Shown piece by piece: positions 26,255 to 34,572 of a DNA stretch of 64,000 nt. The translations under genes and the position numbers were made by a program. Under the pieces are notes generated by a model. That model was not told the DNA's origin. It made no database searches and worked only from the letters and a program-made list of their open reading frames with translations. This stretch comes from Chromatiaceae bacterium (GTDB taxonomy: Bacteria > Pseudomonadota > Gammaproteobacteria > Chromatiales > Chromatiaceae), in NCBI GenBank assembly GCA_024235175.1, contig JACKMX010000004.1, positions 620,001 through 684,000 on the forward strand, written 5' to 3'. Positions within the stretch are counted from its first letter, which is position 1. Every line of letters begins with the position of its first letter.

Positions 26255-26815
26255 CAACTTAACTCCCCAATATCCTTATCGTTATTTAGATTTATATATC
26301 GGAAACCGCAGTAAACAGCAAAGTGATCGGCTGCGGAAATGTTCGGAGCAAAACATCAACTCTTGCGGCTGTAATCAAATCATGCTCCTACCACATTTAA
26401 CAAGTGGTATTAAATCCACGCCGGAAACATATAGGTGGATTTTTGATCTGTATCAAGTGGAGACAGCTGGGCACCCTTGTCAGGTACCTTTTCACTACAG
26501 AAGTGAGACCGGGAGTTCATTCTGATTAGGTGTAGAAACAGCCTGGCGCTAACACGCCTGCCGGGAACATTTAACACGCGTGGCGGTATTGGCCGGGGAG
26601 AGAGCCGGCCAGGGTATCTTTATCCAACTCTGCGGAGACAGGAAATTCCAAATAGTCCAACCTGTAGCCTTTGCTCATGGCCTTTTTGATCCGAAAAAAC
26701 TGCCTGAAACGTTTTTATTTGAAATTTCCTGTTGACATACTCCCGCCTGTATCCTTCAATAATTCAAGTGATCTATTGAATTTATGACAGTTTAATAACC
26801 AAGTGAAGAACATTT
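26255..26815. other. Divergent control region of the two cytochrome operons
   Basis: 561 AT-rich bases between divergent operons, with no credible gene. It contains one exact FNR-type box (26443-26456). TTGACA at about 26733 lies upstream of the right operon without a well-spaced -10. No second FNR box was seen. Confidence 0.6.
26443..26456. promoter_or_regulatory. FNR/anaerobox site
   Basis: TTGATCTGTATCAA is a perfect match to the FNR consensus TTGAT-N4-ATCAA, a full palindrome in its arms. It lies about 190 bases before the octaheme start and 360 before the fusion-protein start. A TTTAAT on the minus strand (26414-26409) is at roughly the spacing of an FNR-activated promoter for the left operon. 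CRP can bind related sites. Confidence 0.75.
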
Positions 26816-29149
26816 TTGAATAGAGCCAGGCAATACGGGAACCTACCGGCATACCGCAACCGGCCCCAAAAGGCGGGTGTACAGGATACTCTTCCGGCCA
26901 GCTACCCGGGTTGGGTTATGCTGCTCTCCATGGCCGCCTTCAGCCTGGCCTTCCTCGGCTGGTTCAACGAATCCTGGCTCTTTCTCTACGAGAGCCCCAT
27001 CTGGCTCAACCGCTATACCGAATACGCCGTTATCCTTGGCTTTGGTCTGTGGCGTATCCACGCCGAGCAGAACCCTTATACCCGCAAACGTCTGATCATT
27101 CTGGTGGCAGTGGTCACCGGCTTCTGGTGGCTGATCCCCTGGCTGATGCCGGTGTTCGAGCCCTACACGGGTTATGTGTGGAATCAGCCGGTCTTTCCCG
27201 CCCTGCACACGCCGGGCACACTGACCTTCTTTGTTACCCTGCTGCTGGTGTTTCTGTTCGGCCGCCGGATCATCTGCGGCTTCGGCTGTCCCTGCGTGGG
27301 CATCCGGGAGACCGTCGGTTTTCCATTCCGCCGCTTCTCGCTGCGCGGCAACCGGGCCTGGCGGCTGCGCCACACCAAGTGGTTTTTTTTCATCTGGTAT
27401 GTGGGGGTGATGGTCGCCACCCAGTTCCCGCCCAACTCCTGGACCGCCACCCTGGTGGGAATGTTCGGACTGGTGGTGGGACTCACCTATTTCGGCAGCT
27501 TTTTCATCGTCCCCCTCACCGGCAACCGCTTCTACTGCCGTTACCTCTGCCCGTTCGGCGCCACTTTTGGCTTGCTCAACCATGCCGGTTTCTACGGCAT
27601 CGAGATGGACACTGAACAGTGTGTCGACTGCCGGCGCTGCGAACAAGCCTGCGACATGGGGATCCCGGTATGGTCGCAGGGCAGAGAGACGGGAAAAGTC
27701 ACCGGCCTTGAGGATTGCATGGGTTGTGCGCGCTGCATCATCTCCTGTCCCACGGATGCACTGGCGATACGGGATGTGCGCAACCTGCTGCGACCGGCAC
27801 TACAACAGAATGCCAGCCATCTGCTGAAGCGGCAGAACCCCACCCTTCCGCGGCCGGAGCCCGCGCATCGCCCGGTCGCGGAGCGGCTGGGCGATTGGCA
27901 TGAAACAGAACGGGCGCTGTCCCTGGAAGAGATCAAACGGCATGCCGATCGCTGCCTGGATTGCGGTGATCCCGGTTGCCGTAATGCCTGCCCGCTGGGC
28001 AACTTCATTCCGGACTGGCTGGAGGCGGCCGCCAAGGGAGATTGGCAGCGTGCGGGGGACCTGGCCCATGCGACCTCACCCCTGCCGGAGGTGTGTGGCA
28101 CCATCTGTCCTCAGCACCGCCTCTGCGAGGGTGGCTGCACGCGCTCCCTGATGGAGGGGGCGGTCAGCATAGGCGCCGTCGAGCGAAGGCTTGTCGATCA
28201 GGCGCTGAATGCCGGCTGGCATCCGCCATCTCCCGCACCCCGCAGCGGCCACAGTGTAGCCATTATTGGCGCCGGCCCCGCGGGGCTGAGCTGCGCCGAA
28301 CGGCTCAACCAGAGGGGTGTTGCGGTCACGGTCTACGATCGTGCGTGCGGGATCGGCGGTCTGCTGCGCTACGGGGTTCCCGCATTCAAGCTCGATAAGT
28401 CCCTGCTCGATCGCCGCCAGGCCCTGCTGGAACGGGCAGGTGTCCGCTTTGTGCTCAACACACCGGTGGACCAGCTTCTGCTGTCCCGGCTGCTGCAGAA
28501 CCACGACGGAATCTTTCTGGGCCTTGGAGCTCAGCAGCCCCGCACCGTCGAATTGCCGGGACAGCAGCTGGCCGGCGTTGAGCAGGGTCTCTGCTGGTTG
28601 GAGAGGATCAACTCCGGCAAAAGAGTCTCATTGCATGATCGGCGGGTGTTGATCCTGGGCGGCGGAGATACTGCGATGGATTGCGCCCGGACGGCGCGGC
28701 GCCTGGGCGCCGCTGTCACCCTTGCCTACCGCGGGCCGGAAGAGGCTCTGCGTGCCTCACCCAAGGAGATCACCCTGGCGCGTGAGGAGGGGGTACGGTT
28801 ATTGCTGGAGCATATCCCGCTCCACCTGGAAGGTGAAGCGCGGGTCAGCGGCGTGCGCTTTCATATCCCTGGTGGCAGCCGTCTGATTGAGAGCAGACTG
28901 GTGATTCTTGCTTTCGGGCAGCAGCCTGCCCCACCCCTCTGGCTGGACCTGTTTGGCATCGCCACAGATAAGCATGGCAGTATTTCGGTTGATGAACGGG
29001 GACATACCACCCATCCCCGGATCTGGGCCGGTGGAGACAACACCCTCGGCCCAAACCTTGCGGTCAATGCCATTGCAGCCGGCCGCAGCGCGGCGGAAGG
29101 CATATTGGCCCAACTGCGCATCTCCCTCCGCCAACGGAGACGTGCATGA
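26816..29149 (+). CDS. NapH/CcoG-like membrane polyferredoxin fused to GltD-like NAD(P)H oxidoreductase
   Basis: About 777 residues. Part 1 (to ~330) has several transmembrane helices, CGFGCPCVG and YCRYLCPFGA cysteine motifs of the NapH/CcoG type, and two ferredoxin-like clusters (CVDCRRCEQACDMGIP, CMGCARCIISCP). Part 2 (from ~366) is a complete GltD-like module: cysteine-rich N-domain (CLDCGDPGCRNACPLGN), FAD site (IIGAGPAGLSCAE from ~480), NADPH site (LILGGGDTAMDCARTA) and a final GGDNTLGP segment. It would link NAD(P)H to membrane Fe-S centres and the quinone or cytochrome pool. A TTG start at 26816 is the first possible after an in-frame stop; the ATG at 26917 would cut into the first helix. 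It overlaps the next gene by 4 bases. Substrate and direction are inferred. Confidence 0.85.
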   Translation: MNRARQYGNLPAYRNRPQKAGVQDTLPASYPGWVMLLSMAAFSLAFLGWFNESWLFLYESPIWLNRYTEYAVILGFGLWRIHAEQNPYTRKRLIILVAVVTGFWWLIPWLMPVFEPYTGYVWNQPVFPALHTPGTLTFFVTLLLVFLFGRRIICGFGCPCVGIRETVGFPFRRFSLRGNRAWRLRHTKWFFFIWYVGVMVATQFPPNSWTATLVGMFGLVVGLTYFGSFFIVPLTGNRFYCRYLCPFGATFGLLNHAGFYGIEMDTEQCVDCRRCEQACDMGIPVWSQGRETGKVTGLEDCMGCARCIISCPTDALAIRDVRNLLRPALQQNASHLLKRQNPTLPRPEPAHRPVAERLGDWHETERALSLEEIKRHADRCLDCGDPGCRNACPLGNFIPDWLEAAAKGDWQRAGDLAHATSPLPEVCGTICPQHRLCEGGCTRSLMEGAVSIGAVERRLVDQALNAGWHPPSPAPRSGHSVAIIGAGPAGLSCAERLNQRGVAVTVYDRACGIGGLLRYGVPAFKLDKSLLDRRQALLERAGVRFVLNTPVDQLLLSRLLQNHDGIFLGLGAQQPRTVELPGQQLAGVEQGLCWLERINSGKRVSLHDRRVLILGGGDTAMDCARTARRLGAAVTLAYRGPEEALRASPKEITLAREEGVRLLLEHIPLHLEGEARVSGVRFHIPGGSRLIESRLVILAFGQQPAPPLWLDLFGIATDKHGSISVDERGHTTHPRIWAGGDNTLGPNLAVNAIAAGRSAAEGILAQLRISLRQRRRA

Positions 29150-29649
29150 ATCGGTACCTATTGCTGCTATTGTTCGTCCTGCCACTACCTGTGCCAGCCA
29201 GTCACGGCTGGTCGGAAGTCGATATATGCAAGCTTCACGAGGAGAGACTGCCCCCGGGCCTGAACGCGGAATCACTCCCCGATGCGGTCTCCCGGGGAGC
29301 CGTGCTGCTTGCACGATATTGCACGCAATGCCACAACCTGCCGGGGCCGGATCGCCACACCGCCGGTGGGTGGCGGGAAGTGACCTCCAGGATGTTCATG
29401 CTGATGGAGGTGTCAAATCGTTTCGGCGGATTGATGGGTCGTGTGGATAAGCTGTCACATGGAGACCAGGGCGTTTTGCTGGACTATCTGGAGCGCCATG
29501 CGGCAGATTCGGTGGCCGCACAAAACCTGTCGGCACCGGAGTCTGGAGAGAACCCCTGGCGGGCCCGTACCCTGACGCTGTTGCCGCTCCTGCTGTTGAC
29601 AGGGCTTGGTCTTCTGCGGTGGCGGTTCACTGACAGACCTGGTCATTGA
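29146..29649 (+). CDS. Membrane-anchored monoheme cytochrome c
   Basis: 167 residues. A signal peptide (LLLLLFVLPLPVPASHG) precedes a periplasmic domain with a single CXXCH (CTQCHNLPGP), followed by a methionine-containing helix (REVTSRMFMLMEV) that may supply the sixth heme ligand. One C-terminal transmembrane helix (TLLPLLLLTGLGLL) anchors it. ATGA overlap with the fusion gene and immediate adjacency to the HAO-like gene indicate one transcript. It probably carries electrons between the membrane oxidoreductase and the multiheme proteins. Confidence 0.8.
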   Translation: MNRYLLLLLFVLPLPVPASHGWSEVDICKLHEERLPPGLNAESLPDAVSRGAVLLARYCTQCHNLPGPDRHTAGGWREVTSRMFMLMEVSNRFGGLMGRVDKLSHGDQGVLLDYLERHAADSVAAQNLSAPESGENPWRARTLTLLPLLLLTGLGLLRWRFTDRPGH

Positions 29650-29651
29650 CC

Positions 29652-30992
29652 ATGCGCCGCCGGTTGATCCTGCTGCTACTTCCTGTCGCCGCCCTGCTGT
29701 CGGTATCCGCCGGCTTCGTCTATGTCCAGTGGAGCAAGGGGGGCCCAGGAAGCGGCCTCTACTCCCGCTACTGGTCGCCGGATCCCGTGCAGGGCTACTG
29801 GGATCCGGACAACTTCTACCGGTCACCCGACAGCGTAAGCGGCGTATTCGATGGCAAACTGTGCGTGCAATGCCACGAGGGTATCACACCGGGCATAGTC
29901 GCCGACTGGCGCGCCAGCCGCCATGCCCGCGGTGACAATCCGGTCTACTGCAGCAACTGCCATGGCAGCGATCATCAGCAGTTGCACATGCCCACGCCCC
30001 TGGTGTGTGCCAACTGCCATGAAAAACAACATGATGCGTTCCTGGATGAGGCACGTTATGGTTTCCCCAGCCATGTGCTGGCCATGGAACGGGCGGTGGA
30101 CGCACCGCACTTCGCAGACAAACCGAAGGCCGAGGTGCAATCCTGTGTGCAGTGCCACTCAGTGGCCACCAAGTGCGACTCCTGCCACACCAGGCACCGT
30201 TTCGATGCCGCCGAAGCGCGGCGTTCAGAGGCTTGCATCACCTGTCACTCCGGACCACCCCACCCGGATGATGAAACCTACTTCGCCTCCGCTCACGGCC
30301 AACTCTATCTTGCCGAAGGGAAGAATTGGGACTGGTCGAAGCCGCTGATCAAGGGAAACTACAGGGCACCGACCTGCGCCTACTGTCATATGGACGGCGG
30401 CAGGCACCAGGTGGCCCATAAGTCACTGTGGAAGTTCGGCCTGCGGGAAATCAATCCCCACACATCGCAGAACAGCGTGTTGCGCCGGCGCTGGATCGAT
30501 CTGTGCAGCGATTGCCACGAAGAGAGACAGGCAACCCAGTGGCTGACTGAACTTGACGGGGAGCGCAAAGCGGCCTGGCACAAGCTCTATCAGGCCGAAA
30601 CCATGCTGAAGAAGTTGCGCAGCGACGACCTGATACGGCCCTCCGCCGACGAGCGCCCTGACTATCCGATGGGCAGTCTGTGGCCGAGAGAGCGCATCGG
30701 TTTTTTCGAGGGCCAGGCTTCGGCCTTCTACAACGTCTCCGCCATCGAACGCGACTATTTCGAGATGTGGTATTTCGACAGTCTCGGGGCCTATAAATCA
30801 GCGGCCCATGGGGATGCCGCCGGAGTCAGGGAGGGGCACCGGAAAATGGCCGCCTCGCTGGACCGGATCGAATCCAGGGCCGGCAGGTTGCGCCAGCTCG
30901 CTAAAACAGCGAAGGAGAACGAACTCTCTCCGGATCTTTCCGGGCTTTGGAGCAGCGGCGCCTATACCGACCACAACCGGGAGCACAATTGA
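29652..30992 (+). CDS. HAO-family octaheme c-type cytochrome
   Basis: 446 residues from the ATG at 29652 (a TTG at 29646 overlaps the upstream stop). An N-terminal hydrophobic signal/anchor (LILLLLPVAALLSVSAGFV) is followed by eight CXXCH motifs (CVQCH, CSNCH, CANCH, CVQCH, CDSCH, CITCH, CAYCH, CSDCH). The stretch CDSCHTRHRFDAAEARR with CITCHSGPPHPDDE and TCAYCHMDGGRH is closely HAO-like. HAO-family enzymes oxidise hydroxylamine or, in variants lacking the heme-crosslinking tyrosine, reduce nitrite or hydroxylamine. The C-terminal region (GAYKSAAHGDAAG) lacks a clear PDY-type tyrosine segment, which favours a reductive or electron-transfer role; this is inference. It is co-transcribed with the polyferredoxin/GltD fusion. 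Confidence 0.87.
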   Translation: MRRRLILLLLPVAALLSVSAGFVYVQWSKGGPGSGLYSRYWSPDPVQGYWDPDNFYRSPDSVSGVFDGKLCVQCHEGITPGIVADWRASRHARGDNPVYCSNCHGSDHQQLHMPTPLVCANCHEKQHDAFLDEARYGFPSHVLAMERAVDAPHFADKPKAEVQSCVQCHSVATKCDSCHTRHRFDAAEARRSEACITCHSGPPHPDDETYFASAHGQLYLAEGKNWDWSKPLIKGNYRAPTCAYCHMDGGRHQVAHKSLWKFGLREINPHTSQNSVLRRRWIDLCSDCHEERQATQWLTELDGERKAAWHKLYQAETMLKKLRSDDLIRPSADERPDYPMGSLWPRERIGFFEGQASAFYNVSAIERDYFEMWYFDSLGAYKSAAHGDAAGVREGHRKMAASLDRIESRAGRLRQLAKTAKENELSPDLSGLWSSGAYTDHNREHN

Positions 30993-31789
30993 TGCAAGCG
31001 GTTAGCGCTGGCAGATTAGCGTCTTTAATCTTTCTGCTGGGAATGCTCGTCATGCCGGCAACGCCTGCTTGGGCTGCAGCGCCGGCAACAGAGGGCCCTT
31101 ATACCGACAAGGAGTGCACCGGCTGCCACACAGAGCGCGATCCTGAGTTGACCAGGCAGTTACGTTCGAGTCGCCATGGGCCTGAATCGGGCCTCGGATG
31201 CACGAGTTGTCACGGTGACCGGCATTCTGCCGCGGTTATCAAAGCCAGGCAGAACAGTACCTGCTCAGGCTGCCATGAGGGGCCTGCCAGTCACAGCTAC
31301 GCCACATCGAAGCACGGCGTTATCAGTACGCTGGAATTAACCGAACAGGATTGGCGCAAGCCCTTGGAGGGCGGCAACTACAGGACTCCCGGATGCAGTT
31401 ATTGCCATCTCCATGATGGCAACCATGGTGACACCATGGCGCTTGAACACGGCCCGGAATTGCGGCACTGGATCTGTGCCGGATGTCACAGCCCCCGTTA
31501 TGTCCGAGAGCAGTTTGCAAATGCAAAGCGCCAATTGGAAATTGCCGATCTCAAGCTGGAGGAAGGGAGTGCGCTTATCGCCACGATAAGTGATGGTAAG
31601 TCGGATGCGATGTCCGAATTAGGGCGGTCATTGCAACATCATCGAAAAAACGTCCTCTATGGCGTGGGCCATCAGTCACCCGACTATCAATGGTGGCTCG
31701 GTCAACCGGCCCTTGATAGCGATCTGATACGGATTCGTGAGGCCATTGGTCGATCGATATTCCGGAAAGCTCCGGGGGAAGAGCAATAA
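30992..31789 (+). CDS. Pentaheme HAO-related c-type cytochrome
   Basis: 265 residues, starting at an ATG that overlaps the previous stop (TGATG). A signal peptide ends near TPAWAAAP. Five CXXCH motifs follow: CTGCH, CTSCH, CSGCH, CSYCH, CAGCH. GNYRTPGCSYCH and the HGDTMALEHG region echo the upstream octaheme protein. The C-terminal HQSPDYQWWLGQP resembles the end of HAO-type proteins, a segment the octaheme partner lacks. It looks like a shortened paralogue that has kept part of the HAO fold. It may form a complex with the octaheme protein or be a separate electron carrier. A frame open further upstream (30947) is only overlap. Confidence 0.82.
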   Translation: MQAVSAGRLASLIFLLGMLVMPATPAWAAAPATEGPYTDKECTGCHTERDPELTRQLRSSRHGPESGLGCTSCHGDRHSAAVIKARQNSTCSGCHEGPASHSYATSKHGVISTLELTEQDWRKPLEGGNYRTPGCSYCHLHDGNHGDTMALEHGPELRHWICAGCHSPRYVREQFANAKRQLEIADLKLEEGSALIATISDGKSDAMSELGRSLQHHRKNVLYGVGHQSPDYQWWLGQPALDSDLIRIREAIGRSIFRKAPGEEQ

Positions 31790-31886
31790 ACAGACACCTC
31801 TCCATATGGCAGCCGGAAACAGAGGACGGTGATTGGCGGGGATACCCCAACCGGCGAGGCAGGCATCTCTGTACCCTTTTCAAGGC

Positions 31887-33155
31887 CTATTTTATCAGCG
31901 CACGCAGGTGCCGTTTGGTATGTGGGCTGGCCACCGCAAACCAGACCATCGCCAACACCTGCAGCGACAGGACCCCGCTGAAGGCTGCCTGGTAGGCTGC
32001 GGCCGGATACCGGCCCGGTGACAGGGGCGGCCAATGTCCGATGACCCAACCCATCAGGCTCTGCAACAGAAAGATGCTGACGAAGGAAAACAGATTAATG
32101 GTGGTGTTCACCCGTCCCGACAGGGCGCGGGGGAAGTGTTGGGAGAGGACAGCGTACTGAATGATGCCGGTGGTGCCGACAAAGCCGAAAGCCACCCAGG
32201 TGGCGATCAGGTTGTCCGTCGTTGGAATCTGTATTATCAGCCACTGCACCCCCTGAAACGCCAGCATTCCCGCCACCGACAGCCAAAGAGGACGCACCCC
32301 CACCCGGTCGAGGCGGGTGGCCAGCCACCCCATGCCGAGAAAACCGGTCACCATCGCCAGGGCTATCAGGAAAAGGGTGTCTGCCGTCTGTTCACGACTC
32401 ATGCCCGCCACATCCTGCAGCCATGGGCCGGCCCAGAGGCTCTGGATGGCGATGAATCCGCCTTGGGAGAGCATGGTCAGTGGCGCAATGCGCCAGAAGA
32501 AGGCATCTTTCAGGATTGTCGTCAATCCGGCCCATTGCCGCTTGAGTGATTCGGCCGGCGGCTGTTCATTGTGTTCTGGCACGAAGCGGTAAAGCACCAG
32601 CGCAGAGAGCAGAAACAGCGCCGCCAGAGACCAGAATACCCCACGCCAATCGGTGAAGGAGAGCGCCAGCTGAACCGGTCGTGTTGCAGTGAGCGCCCCC
32701 AAGCCACCCGAAGCGAGGATCACGCCGTTGATGAGCGGCAACTGTTCGGGCCGAAACCAGAGGGTGAAGGTTTTGAAGGCGGCCATCAGACAGGCTGAGA
32801 CGCCCAGACCAATCAGCGCCCTGCCGACCAGCAGGGTCAGAGCGGATTCGCCCAGCGCGAACAGGAGCGCCCCGGCGGCCGCCACCAGCAGCAGCAGCGA
32901 TTCAATCTTGCGTGCACTGTAACGATCAAGCAGCAGACCCAGGGGCAACTGGGCGGCTGCAAAGGTAATGAAATAGGCAGCAGTCAGCAGGCCAAGCGTT
33001 TCGGCGCCAAGCGCGAGGTCGGCAACCAGGTCGGAGGCCAGTACAGCATTGACCACCCGGGCGAGATAGGAGAGGTAGTAGCCCAGCGCAAAGGGAATCA
33101 GTATGCTGGCCAGTGCGGGCCGCAGAGTGTCTGGCGGTATATCCGGATGATTCAA
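31887..33155 (-). CDS. Major facilitator superfamily transporter
   Basis: About 422 residues with 12 predicted transmembrane helices. The cytoplasmic loop 2-3 motif GLLLDRYSARKIESLLL is the MFS signature G-xxxD-R-x-x-R-R. A repeat of the loop appears at WLATRLDRVGVRPLW. The frame is open to 33362, but the first 69 residues have no membrane character, so the TTG at 33155 (MNHPDIPPDTLRPAL) is preferred; the start is not certain. The substrate is unknown; NarK-like nitrate motifs were not seen. It is divergent from the LysR gene and convergent with the pentaheme gene. Confidence 0.8.
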   Translation of the reverse strand: MNHPDIPPDTLRPALASILIPFALGYYLSYLARVVNAVLASDLVADLALGAETLGLLTAAYFITFAAAQLPLGLLLDRYSARKIESLLLLVAAAGALLFALGESALTLLVGRALIGLGVSACLMAAFKTFTLWFRPEQLPLINGVILASGGLGALTATRPVQLALSFTDWRGVFWSLAALFLLSALVLYRFVPEHNEQPPAESLKRQWAGLTTILKDAFFWRIAPLTMLSQGGFIAIQSLWAGPWLQDVAGMSREQTADTLFLIALAMVTGFLGMGWLATRLDRVGVRPLWLSVAGMLAFQGVQWLIIQIPTTDNLIATWVAFGFVGTTGIIQYAVLSQHFPRALSGRVNTTINLFSFVSIFLLQSLMGWVIGHWPPLSPGRYPAAAYQAAFSGVLSLQVLAMVWFAVASPHTKRHLRALIK

Positions 33156-33239
33156 GGGGTGGTCCCGGCACGGAAAACAGCTTTCGACTATGCCTGTTGC
33201 CCTGCAGTGAAACAAGGGGCCGGAACCGAATGGCACATA

Positions 33240-33430
33240 TTTATGCGGACACGGGTTGTTTCTGGAGGAAACGTCAGTGGCATGTGACCCACAGGGATGT
33301 GGGAAGTTAGAGCAACGCAGGAGCAGTTGCCGAGATGCCACTATCGAGCCTACGTCGCACATGGACGTGCAAGTGCCGCGTAAGGCAGGAGCCGAGAGCG
33401 GCCATGGATGTATTCACGGCGTTTTCCGGA
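33240..33430 (+). ncRNA. Possible CsrA/RsmA-binding small RNA or leader (GGA-rich hairpins)
   Basis: Ten GGA triplets occur on the plus strand in about 190 bases, several in loops of short stems. Examples are CCCACA-GGGA-TGTGGG (33288-33303), GCAAC-GCAGGAGCA-GTTGC (33312-33330), GCAC-ATGGAC-GTGC (33357-33370) and GGC-AGGA-GCC (33384-33393). That is the architecture of CsrB/RsmZ-type RNAs, which sequester CsrA. No GacA-type TGTAAG-N-CTTACA site and no U-tract terminator were found. A structured LysR leader is equally possible. Confidence 0.25.
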
Positions 33431-33531
33431 AGAAATGACCTGTGTCGGTAAGTCGACTGCTCAGCAATTACCGTTAAGTAAGTGCCATTCACGCCAGAAC
33501 CGAATTCCGACCCGCGAGACAGAGGCGATGC

Positions 33532-34425
33532 ATGCTCGATTTCAATGAGATGGTGATATTCGTGAAAGTGGTGGAGACACGCAACTTCACCGCAGCCGCG
33601 AAAGCACTGGGGCTGCCCAAGTCAACGATCAGCCGCAAGATCAGCCAGCTGGAAACCCGGCTCGGTGCGCGCCTGCTCCAGCGGACCACCCGCAGTGTGC
33701 ATCCCACGGAACTGGGCGCCCTCTATTATGATCGCTGTGCCCGGCTGGTGGCAGAGGCGGAGGAGGCCGAGCTGGTCGTCAGCCAATGCCAGGAGACACC
33801 GCGGGGTCTGCTGCGGGTCACCATGCCCGTGGATATAGGTATTGCCATCATGCCGGCGATTGCCGGCCGGTTTCTGACCCGGTATCCGGAGATTCATCTG
33901 GAAGCAGATGTCTCTGACCGGTACGTGGATCTGGTGGGTGAAGGCTTCGATATGGCAGTGCGGGCCGGCAGCCTGGCGGATTCCACGTTGGTTGCACACC
34001 GTTTCTATTCCGACAGGATCAGGCTTTGTGCCAGCCCCGACTACCTTGCCCGCTGCCCCCCGCCCGCAACACCGATGGAATTGGCGGAACACGACTGTAT
34101 CGTCTTCGATTTCGGCCAGCCACGACGCTCTCTTCAATTCACCGGCCCGGAGGGATCCGTGGAGGTGGAGATGCAGGGCCGCCTGAAGGTGAATAACTTC
34201 AATGCACTGCGCGGCGCCTGCCTGGCGGGACAGGGCATTGGCCTGTTGCCTGAGTTGCTATGCAGGGATCAGCTCGCCAGCGGTGATCTGTTGGCAGTGC
34301 TGGATGAGTGGCGGCTGCCCGAGGGAGGCGTCTACGCGGTCTACCCATCTCCCCGTCACCTGACACCGAAAGTCCGCGCACTGATCCAATTTCTCGATCA
34401 CCACTTCCGGCAACTGCCCCACTGA
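33532..34425 (+). CDS. LysR-family transcriptional regulator
   Basis: 297 residues, family-typical. The N-terminal winged helix-turn-helix (MVIFVKVVETRNFTAAAKAL, LPKSTISRKISQLETRLG) is followed by a substrate-binding domain (from ~90: GLLRVTMPVDIGIAIMPAI, GFDMAVRAGSL). It lies just upstream of, and in the same direction as, the azoreductase/b561/YceI genes and divergent from the MFS gene. It probably controls one or both. A palindromic site between it and azoR is the likely operator. The inducer is unknown; LysR regulators of azoR-type genes usually respond to electrophiles or quinones. Confidence 0.92.
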   Translation: MLDFNEMVIFVKVVETRNFTAAAKALGLPKSTISRKISQLETRLGARLLQRTTRSVHPTELGALYYDRCARLVAEAEEAELVVSQCQETPRGLLRVTMPVDIGIAIMPAIAGRFLTRYPEIHLEADVSDRYVDLVGEGFDMAVRAGSLADSTLVAHRFYSDRIRLCASPDYLARCPPPATPMELAEHDCIVFDFGQPRRSLQFTGPEGSVEVEMQGRLKVNNFNALRGACLAGQGIGLLPELLCRDQLASGDLLAVLDEWRLPEGGVYAVYPSPRHLTPKVRALIQFLDHHFRQLPH

Positions 34426-34466
34426 TCTGCGGGAGCAGCGGATCGTATCAGACCCCAAGCGCTGAT

Positions 34467-34484
34467 TGTTCCAGATATGGAACA
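34467..34484. promoter_or_regulatory. Palindromic operator upstream of azoR
   Basis: TGTTCC-N6-GGAACA is a perfect inverted repeat of six-base arms, 89 bases before the azoR start and next to the LysR gene. This size and position suit LysR binding. AT-rich hexamers follow it. Confidence 0.6.
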
Positions 34485-34572
34485 TAGATATTCAAATAGA
34501 CTATCTAATATCGAAACAGGAACAATGATAGTCTGTGCTTCAATTTTAAATCAGACCTTGGAATTCAAGCCC

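Noticed and set aside
33155..33362. N-terminal 69-residue extension of the MFS transporter
   Set aside because: It has no membrane or other recognisable character and overlaps the GGA-hairpin region; the membrane protein fold begins at about the TTG at 33155.
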